NCBI GenBank assembly: GCA_900547305.1
Contig: URGH01000070.1
Location: forward strand, 1-12,197
DNA length: 12,197 nucleotides
Direction: 5' to 3'
Origin: an uncultured Oscillospiraceae bacterium
GTDB lineage: Bacteria; Bacillota; Clostridia; Oscillospirales; Acutalibacteraceae
The notes under the pieces were generated by a model. It did no database searches and was not told the DNA's origin. It was given only the letters and a program-made list of their open reading frames with translations. Positions 7,191 through 12,197 of the stretch are shown here, in pieces (position 1 is the stretch's first letter; each line of letters opens with the position of its first letter). The translations under genes and the position numbers were made by a program.

Positions 7191-8099
7191 ATGAGCTATA
7201 ACGTAACGCTTTTCGGGCTTAAATTCACACTTTCGCCCGTTGCTTTCACAATACCGTTGGGGTCGGGGCACTGGGATATATACTGGTACGGCATAATTAT
7301 AGCCGCGGGCTTTTTGCTGGCGCTTATTTACGGGCTTAAAAAAGCCGGCCGCTACGGGCTTAACCCCGATAAAATGCTTGATGTTATACTGGTTGCAACC
7401 CCCGTTGCAATACTCTCCGCCCGCGCGTATTATGTTATATTTGACGGCGAGAAGTTAGACGGTATTAAGGACTTTTTCGGATTCGGTAATTCCTCGGGTT
7501 TTGCGGGGCTTGCCATTTACGGCGGGGTTATAGGCGCGTTTATATCGGGCGGAATTATGTGCTATATACGCAAGGTTAATATACTCAATATGTTTGATGT
7601 GGCGTCCGCCGGGTTTCTTATCGGTCAGGGTATAGGCCGCTGGGGTAACTTTGTAAATCAGGAGGCATACGGCGCGTTCACCGGCAGCAGCTGGTGGGGT
7701 ATGCAGAGCGATAAAACAATATCGGAAATGGGCGAGGGGCTTGTTCACCCCTGCTTCCTCTATGAATCAATATGGTGCATAGCGGGCTTTTTCGTACTTA
7801 ATCATTTCAGCAAAAAGCGCAAATTCAGCGGAGAAATATCCCTTATGTACTGCGTGTGGTACGGCTTAGGCAGGGGCATAATAGAGCTGCTGAGAACCGA
7901 CAGCCTTATGCTCGGCAACATAAAGGTCTCCTGCCTGCTTTCGTTTGCAATTTGCATTGCGGGCGCGGTTTTATTGGTCGTTTTCAGCCGCCGCGCGGCG
8001 GAAAAGGCAGAGCCCGCCGATTACGAGGCGGTTTTTGCCGATAACGCGGACGAGCCGACCGAGGAAATACAGGGGGAAACTAATGAGCAGGATAATTGA
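7191..8099 (+). CDS. lgt: Prolipoprotein diacylglyceryl transferase
   Basis: Lgt moves the diacylglyceryl group of phosphatidylglycerol to the lipobox Cys of prolipoproteins, the first step of lipoprotein maturation, in the cell membrane. The 302-aa sequence has several membrane helices and the family signature GRWGNFVNQEAYG (149-161) with Arg150, Asn153, Asn156 and Glu158. A further conserved block is YGLGRGIIE (224-232). The His of E. coli Lgt (His103, in FHGG) corresponds to Tyr110 in AIYGG. A tyrosine there is, to my memory, common in Clostridia. After the last helix (about 246-266) is an acidic tail of some 30 residues not needed for catalysis, and the folD start lies inside it. The gene begins five bases after ymfH. 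The cyclophilin at 119-724 is a likely client. Confidence 0.96.
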   Translation: MSYNVTLFGLKFTLSPVAFTIPLGSGHWDIYWYGIIIAAGFLLALIYGLKKAGRYGLNPDKMLDVILVATPVAILSARAYYVIFDGEKLDGIKDFFGFGNSSGFAGLAIYGGVIGAFISGGIMCYIRKVNILNMFDVASAGFLIGQGIGRWGNFVNQEAYGAFTGSSWWGMQSDKTISEMGEGLVHPCFLYESIWCIAGFFVLNHFSKKRKFSGEISLMYCVWYGLGRGIIELLRTDSLMLGNIKVSCLLSFAICIAGAVLLVVFSRRAAEKAEPADYEAVFADNADEPTEEIQGETNEQDN

Positions 8100-8931
8100 C
8101 GGAAAGGCAATATCCGCAGCCGTAAAGGCGCGCATACAGAGCGAAGTATCGGCGCTGAAAGCGCGCGGCATTTCGGTAGGGCTTGCGGTTATAATAGTGG
8201 GCGAAAACCCCGCCTCAAAAATATATGTTGCGAATAAGAAAAAGGCGTGCGAGGCGCTCGGCATTGTTTCAGAGGAATACGCTCTGCCCGAAGGCTCTAC
8301 CGAGCAGGAGCTTTTAGAGCTTATAAATACGCTTAACAATAAAAAAAGCATTAACGGCATACTCTGCCAGCTGCCGCTGCCGCCCCACCTTGATGAAAAG
8401 CTGATAATCAACAGCATAGCACCCGAAAAGGACGTTGACGCATTTAACCCATACAGCGTAGGGCGCATAATGATAGGCGACTATGATTTTGTACCCTGCA
8501 CGCCTGCGGGCATAATGGAAATGCTTAAATATGAGGGCATAGAAATTGCGGGTAAAAGCTGCGTGGTAATAGGCCGCTCAAACATTGTGGGCAAGCCTAT
8601 GGCAATGCTTTTGCTGCACGCAAACGGCACGGTTACGGTATGTCACTCAAAAACCAGGAACCTTAAAGAAATATGCCGAAACGCGGATATTTTGGTGGCT
8701 GCGGTAGGCAAGGCGAAATTTGTAACCGAGGATATGGTAAAGCCCGGCGCAGTGGTGATAGACGTAGGTATGAACCGCGAAAACGGCAAGCTCTGCGGCG
8801 ATGTGGATTTTGACGCGGTAAAGGAAAAGGCTTTCGCCATAACCCCCGTGCCCGGCGGCGTAGGACCTATGACAATTGCAATGCTTATGCAAAACACGCT
8901 TACCGCCGCAAAAAGGCAGAATAATGCTTAG
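8083..8931 (+). CDS. folD: Bifunctional methylenetetrahydrofolate dehydrogenase / methenyltetrahydrofolate cyclohydrolase
   Basis: FolD interconverts 5,10-methylene-, 5,10-methenyl- and 10-formyl-tetrahydrofolate with NADP, feeding purine and formyl-Met synthesis in the cytoplasm. I place the start at the ATG at 8083, giving 282 aa that begin MSRIIDGKAI. It is preceded by AGGGGG (8071-8076) and matches the normal family length. The frame runs open further upstream to a Met codon at 7945, but those 46 residues only shadow lgt. Catalytic residues Tyr48 and Lys52 (YVANK), Asp119 (KDVDAF) and the substrate loop PCTPAG (138-143) are present. So are the NADP loop GRSNIVGKP (164-172) and PVPGGVGPMT (255-264). 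It overlaps the lgt end by 17 bases. A complete, ordinary FolD. Confidence 0.97.
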   Translation: MSRIIDGKAISAAVKARIQSEVSALKARGISVGLAVIIVGENPASKIYVANKKKACEALGIVSEEYALPEGSTEQELLELINTLNNKKSINGILCQLPLPPHLDEKLIINSIAPEKDVDAFNPYSVGRIMIGDYDFVPCTPAGIMEMLKYEGIEIAGKSCVVIGRSNIVGKPMAMLLLHANGTVTVCHSKTRNLKEICRNADILVAAVGKAKFVTEDMVKPGAVVIDVGMNRENGKLCGDVDFDAVKEKAFAITPVPGGVGPMTIAMLMQNTLTAAKRQNNA

Positions 8932-9634
8932 GGCGGGAATAAAGCGCCTGTCGGCGCTTGCATTTGCGGTTTTAACACTTTCTCTCACGCTTTCCGCCGC
9001 CGAAATTACCGAAAACCCCGGCAAGGAGTTTTTGGTTTACGGCGATAAGCAATCGAACGAAAAAATTGCGGAAATATTAGAGGAAACTACCGATACGCTT
9101 GATAGCTACTGCTATAACAACGGCATAATTTATCTTGCTCTCAACGAAAAAAACACAAAGCAGATAAGAGTGACAGAATACTCAACCGCTTTTTCTGAAA
9201 GCGTGGGCGAGCTTACAAGCCTTTCGGACGATAAAATTGCCGCTTTAGCCCCCGAAATGGTGGGCGAGGGCTTTCACACCGAAACGGTGGCGCACAACGG
9301 CATAAAATTTATTAAGGCTACCGCCCTATCGCAGGACAGCGGCGGAAAATTCACCCTTATTCAGTATATAACCGTGACCTCAAAAAAGGAATATACCCTT
9401 TCATTTTATACCGCGTCAGGCGAAAATACCGATTACGCCGAAAAGGTTTTTTCCACCCTTTCTTTCGGAGAGGGCGCTGCGAAGAAGACAGAAAAAAAGC
9501 CTTACGGCTATATTTTTATGGCGCTCACCGCAGTTTTTGTGCTGTTCGGTGCGTATATTGTTTATACGCTCATACGGGATATAAGGGCTGACCGCGCCGA
9601 AACTGCGGAGGAAAAAAAGGATGATAATATTTAA
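8924..9634 (+). CDS. Unknown secreted-domain membrane protein (signal peptide plus C-terminal anchor)
   Basis: I do not recognise a named family. I choose the ATG at 8924 (236 aa). It gives a clean signal peptide (MLRAGIKRL, a hydrophobic stretch, then LSAAE, cleavage near 25-26), has AAGG (8912-8915) upstream and overlaps folD by 8 bases. The longer frame from 8876 would only prepend a shadow of folD. The middle part, about 27-185, is a mixed alpha/beta extracellular domain. Its second half (GIKFIKATAL, a strand with LIQYITV, then YTLSFYT and a closing VFSTLSF) recalls the rhythm of PsbP/DcrB-like domains, a weak impression only. One membrane helix (about 194-216) and a short charged cytoplasmic tail end it. 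It overlaps the downstream permease gene by 14 bases, suggesting joint function. Confidence 0.8.
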   Translation: MLRAGIKRLSALAFAVLTLSLTLSAAEITENPGKEFLVYGDKQSNEKIAEILEETTDTLDSYCYNNGIIYLALNEKNTKQIRVTEYSTAFSESVGELTSLSDDKIAALAPEMVGEGFHTETVAHNGIKFIKATALSQDSGGKFTLIQYITVTSKKEYTLSFYTASGENTDYAEKVFSTLSFGEGAAKKTEKKPYGYIFMALTAVFVLFGAYIVYTLIRDIRADRAETAEEKKDDNI

Positions 9635-10397
9635 AACGATTTCAATTTGTTTACTTGCGGGTATGGGTGCAGGTCTCGGCACCGGCTTTGCCGGAATGAG
9701 TGCCGCGGCGGTAATAACCCCCATGCTTGTAACCTTTTTGGGGATTGAACCGTATACCGCGGTGGGAATCGCGCTCGCGTCGGACGTACTGGCAAGCGCC
9801 GTTTCCGCCTATACATACGGCAAAAATAAAAATCTTGATATTAAAAACGGCGTTGTTATGATGGCAAGCGTGCTGCTTTTCACGGTTGTGGGCAGCTATG
9901 TATCAAGCCTTGTGCCCTCTGCTGCAATGGGCAATTTTTCGGTATTTATGACGCTGCTGCTCGGAATAAAGTTTATTGTAAAGCCGGTTATGACCACAAA
10001 AGAGGATATGGCAGCAATACCGCTTAAAGCCCGAATTATAAAGTCCGCTCTTTGCGGGGCGGCGGTCGGTTTCATTTGCGGCTTTGTGGGCGCGGGCGGC
10101 GGAATGATGATGCTCCTGCTGCTTACAAGCGTAATGGGCTACGAGCTTAAAACCGCCGTGGGAACCAGTGTTTTTATAATGACCTTTACCGCCCTTACGG
10201 GTTCTGTTTCGCACTTTGCAATAGGCGGCTTGCCCGATATGCTGCCCTTTGTGCTTTGCATTGTGTTCACGCTTATATTTGCCCGCATAGCGGCGAAAAT
10301 AGCAAACAAGGCAAGCCCGCGTTCGCTCAATATTGCCACGGGCGTTATTTTGGTTATACTAGGCGTGGCGGTGCTGGGCTTTTCGTTTATAAAATAG
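9621..10397 (+). CDS. TauE/SafE-family membrane permease
   Basis: The 258-aa protein is almost wholly hydrophobic, with about seven or eight membrane helices. It shows the internal two-repeat layout of the TauE/SafE family: GAGLGTGFAGMSAA (16-29) in the first half and GFVGAGGGMMM (about 154-164) in the second, followed by AVGTSVFIMTFTAL. The family exports sulfite, sulfoacetate and other small organic or sulfur anions, usually by proton coupling. The substrate here cannot be told from sequence. Ribosome site GGAGG (9607-9611) lies inside the end of the unknown membrane-protein gene, with a 14-base overlap. The response regulator starts 11 bases after its stop, so it may be co-transcribed with the two-component pair. 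Confidence 0.9.
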   Translation: MIIFKTISICLLAGMGAGLGTGFAGMSAAAVITPMLVTFLGIEPYTAVGIALASDVLASAVSAYTYGKNKNLDIKNGVVMMASVLLFTVVGSYVSSLVPSAAMGNFSVFMTLLLGIKFIVKPVMTTKEDMAAIPLKARIIKSALCGAAVGFICGFVGAGGGMMMLLLLTSVMGYELKTAVGTSVFIMTFTALTGSVSHFAIGGLPDMLPFVLCIVFTLIFARIAAKIANKASPRSLNIATGVILVILGVAVLGFSFIK

Positions 10398-10408
10398 GGT
10401 GATGATAT

Positions 10409-11083
10409 ATGTATCGGCTGCTTATAGTTGAAGACGACCGCGGAATTGCCGAGGGTGTGCGCGAACAGGCGGAAGCGTGGGATATAACCACGCACATAGT
10501 AACGGATTTTCATGGCGTTATGGCGGAGTTTTCGCGATTTGACCCGCATATAGTGCTTTTGGATATTTCTCTGCCATTTTTCAACGGCTACCACTGGTGC
10601 GGTGAAATTCGCCGCGTTTCAAATGTGCCCGTTATTTTCATTTCCTCCGCGGCAGATAATATGAATATGATAATGGCAATGAATATGGGCGCGGACGATT
10701 TTATAGCAAAGCCGTTTGACGGCAGCGTGCTTATTGCCAAAATACAGGCGCTGCTGCGCAGAACCTACGATTTTGCGCCCTCCGTTCCCGTTTTGGAGCA
10801 TAGGGGCGCTATGCTTAACACGGGCGACGGCAGCTTTTTATATAAAAACGAAAAAATACCCCTTTCAAAGAATGAATACCGCATTTTACTCACCCTTATG
10901 AAAAATAAGGGTAAAGTCGTCAGCCGCGAAAGGCTTATGGAGCAGTTGTGGGAGACTGACAGCTTTGTGGATGAAAACACGCTCTCGGTAAACGTAAACC
11001 GCCTTAGAAAAAGGCTTGAGGCGGCGGGGCTTGAGGGCTTTATAACCACGAAATTCGGCGTGGGGTATATTATTGAGAATTGA
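10409..11083 (+). CDS. OmpR-family response regulator (BceR-like)
   Basis: The 224-aa protein is a complete receiver plus winged-helix regulator. Receiver residues 1-118 have the acidic pocket E8-D9-D10, phospho-acceptor Asp52 (IVLLDISLP), Ser80 at the switch position and Lys101 (AKPF). The DNA-binding domain, about 126-223, has LSKNEYRILLTLM, a recognition-helix region around ENTLSVNVNRLRKRL and the wing GVGYIIEN. With the neighbouring kinase it resembles BceR/YxdJ-type regulators, which control ABC transporters for peptide antibiotics. No such transporter is in this window. AGGGT (10396-10400) supports the start. The kinase gene begins nine bases after the stop. Confidence 0.93.
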   Translation: MYRLLIVEDDRGIAEGVREQAEAWDITTHIVTDFHGVMAEFSRFDPHIVLLDISLPFFNGYHWCGEIRRVSNVPVIFISSAADNMNMIMAMNMGADDFIAKPFDGSVLIAKIQALLRRTYDFAPSVPVLEHRGAMLNTGDGSFLYKNEKIPLSKNEYRILLTLMKNKGKVVSRERLMEQLWETDSFVDENTLSVNVNRLRKRLEAAGLEGFITTKFGVGYIIEN

Positions 11084-11092
11084 GGAATTGCT

Positions 11093-12079
11093 ATGGGGCT
11101 TTTCTTGAAATACTTAAAGCAGCGCAGACGGTACATAGCCGCGGGCGCTGCTTTTTGCGCTGTTTTTGCGCTTTCGTTTTATTTTTACCGCCTACCGCTC
11201 GGGGCGGTGCTCTACCCCGCGGCGCTTTGCGCTTTGCTGGCGGTAATTTTTGCAATTATTGATTTTTTGCGCGTGCGTAAATTGCACATAGCCTTATCGG
11301 GGCTTAAAACCCCTGATGCAATTTTGCTTGAAGACCTGCCCCTGCCCGACGGTGTAACCGACGAGGACTACCAAAATCTTATAGACATTTTAAAGCGGGG
11401 CTATATAGGGCTTTCAGCCGAAAACAACAGGCGGCTTGCGGATATGGTGAGCTACTACACAGTTTGGGTGCACCAGATAAAAACGCCCATAGCCGCAATG
11501 AAGCTGACGCTGCAAAACGAGGACGCGCCCGCCGTCCGCAGGCTTTCAAACGAGCTTTTCAGAATAGAGCAGTATGTTGAAATGGTGCTTACTTACCTGC
11601 GCCTTAATTCAGAAAGCACCGATTATTTAATAAAGGAATATGACCTTGATAAAATAATACGCCGCTCGGTGAAAAAGTTTGCGGGCGAGTTTATAGAGCG
11701 CAGACTGACTCTCAATTACACCCCCGCCGACGCGCAGATAATAACCGATGAAAAGTGGCTTTCGTTCGTTATAGAGCAGGTGCTTTCAAACGCGCTGAAA
11801 TACACCCCGTCGGGCGAAATAGCGGTATATTTTGAAAACGGAAAAATTGTAATAAAGGATACGGGAATAGGCATAGCGGCAGAAGACCTGCCCCGCATTT
11901 TTGAAAACGGCTACACCGGCTGCAACGGCAGGCGCGACAGGCAGTCAACCGGATTGGGGCTTTATTTATGCAGGCAAATCTGCGAAAATTTGGGGCATAA
12001 AATAAGCGCCGAATCGGCGGTGGGCGAGGGCACGACCGTTTTAATTGACGTTTCAAGAAAAAAGACGGTTATAGAATAA
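11093..12079 (+). CDS. Intramembrane-sensing histidine kinase (BceS-like)
   Basis: The 328-aa kinase has two membrane helices close to the N-terminus (about 14-31 and 36-58). Only a few residues lie between them, so there is no real sensor domain outside; Bce-type kinases receive their signal from a partner ABC transporter. The phosphorylated His is H127 in WVHQIKTPIAAM, the form typical of this group. The ATPase domain shows the N box (EQVLSNALKYTPSG, Asn233), DTGIG (256-260), an F-box-like IFENGYTG and STGLGLYL (285-292). GAGG (11082-11085) is the ribosome site. It is the last gene of the plus-strand series. No transporter follows within the remaining 118 bases, and no convincing terminator is visible. 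Confidence 0.93.
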   Translation: MGLFLKYLKQRRRYIAAGAAFCAVFALSFYFYRLPLGAVLYPAALCALLAVIFAIIDFLRVRKLHIALSGLKTPDAILLEDLPLPDGVTDEDYQNLIDILKRGYIGLSAENNRRLADMVSYYTVWVHQIKTPIAAMKLTLQNEDAPAVRRLSNELFRIEQYVEMVLTYLRLNSESTDYLIKEYDLDKIIRRSVKKFAGEFIERRLTLNYTPADAQIITDEKWLSFVIEQVLSNALKYTPSGEIAVYFENGKIVIKDTGIGIAAEDLPRIFENGYTGCNGRRDRQSTGLGLYLCRQICENLGHKISAESAVGEGTTVLIDVSRKKTVIE

Positions 12080-12154
12080 TTTGTTTTTTTGCAAACTTTT
12101 TGGCTCAACACGGTGTGATAAAATGTTTGCCATCCATGGCTACCTTGTGTAAAG

Positions 12155-12196
12155 GGTGCGGGTGTCCGGTGGACACCTCTGCGAAGCAGAAGCACC
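12155..12196. repeat. Three-stem inverted-repeat element (cloverleaf-like) at the window edge
   Basis: Three perfect stems nest with almost no unpaired bases. An outer stem GGTGC (12155-12159) pairs with GCACC (12192-12196). Inside lie two hairpins side by side: GGTGTCC-GGT-GGACACC (12161-12177) and TCTGC-GAA-GCAGA (12178-12190). Only G12160 and A12191 are left over at the junction. A transcript or extruded strand would form a compact three-way junction. The words resemble dispersed palindromic repeats I recall from gut Clostridia, so a mobile miniature repeat is the likeliest nature; a small RNA or attenuator is possible. The element may continue past the window. Confidence 0.6.
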
Positions 12197-12197
12197 G

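Noticed and set aside
7945..8082. Longer folD start (46 extra residues)
   Set aside because: The added residues merely shadow lgt in another frame. The ATG at 8083 has a strong ribosome site and gives the normal FolD N-terminus.
8876..8923. Longer start for the unknown membrane protein
   Set aside because: It would prepend 16 residues inside folD and spoil the clean signal peptide that begins at 8924.
12083..12101. T-rich stretch after the kinase gene as a terminator
   Set aside because: Only GTTT/AAAC can pair, a four-pair AT-rich stem, too weak to call despite the following T run.
12129..12140. Dyad GCCAT-CC-ATGGC
   Set aside because: The loop is only two bases and the arms are short, so it cannot be supported as a separate hairpin or operator.
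11962..12195. Minus-strand frame across the kinase end and the terminal inverted repeat
   Set aside because: It lies antisense to the well-supported kinase C-terminus and translates palindromic repeat sequence, with no family resemblance.

Overview
The window looks like chromosomal DNA of a low-to-mid-GC Gram-positive bacterium of the class Clostridia, probably a gut-type member. Supporting points are strong Shine-Dalgarno sites, a PASTA-type kinase relative, a YmfF/YmfH peptidase pair, a BceRS-type two-component system, a DacF-type carboxypeptidase with a C-terminal anchor, and heavy use of the isoleucine codon ATA. No tRNA, rRNA, CRISPR array, transposase or phage gene is visible. No stretch longer than 300 bases lacks a gene.

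Layout. Bases 1-55 look like the end of a short dispersed repeat. Two overlapping minus-strand genes follow, reading leftwards: a secreted D,D-carboxypeptidase (714-2063) and a lipoprotein cyclophilin (119-724). A 78-base AT-rich divergent promoter region (2064-2141) separates them from a long, tightly packed plus-strand series filling 2142-12079. In order this holds a metallophosphoesterase, a membrane-anchored pseudokinase with PASTA repeats, the two M16 peptidase subunits YmfF and YmfH, Lgt, FolD, an unknown membrane protein, a TauE/SafE permease, an OmpR-family response regulator and an intramembrane-sensing histidine kinase. Start and stop codons overlap at four junctions in this series. 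The last 118 bases hold a compact three-stem inverted-repeat element that reaches the window edge.

How the genes fit together. Much of the region concerns the cell envelope: peptidoglycan trimming (carboxypeptidase), sensing of wall fragments or lipid II (PASTA ectodomain), lipoprotein maturation (Lgt, which would lipidate proteins such as the cyclophilin here), and a Bce-type regulatory pair of the kind that usually answers cell-wall antibiotics. FolD is housekeeping one-carbon metabolism.

Most interesting point. Several members of enzyme families lack catalytic residues. The kinase-fold protein has lost the catalytic Lys, the HRD Asp, the following Asn and the DFG Asp. The phosphoesterase next to it has lost the GNH Asn and one GHxH His. 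YmfF lacks the HxxEH zinc site that YmfH keeps. The carboxypeptidase lacks the usual Asn of SxN. The adjacent degenerate phosphoesterase and pseudokinase (2142-4616) are the best candidate for an undescribed envelope-signalling module. That role is inferred, not shown.
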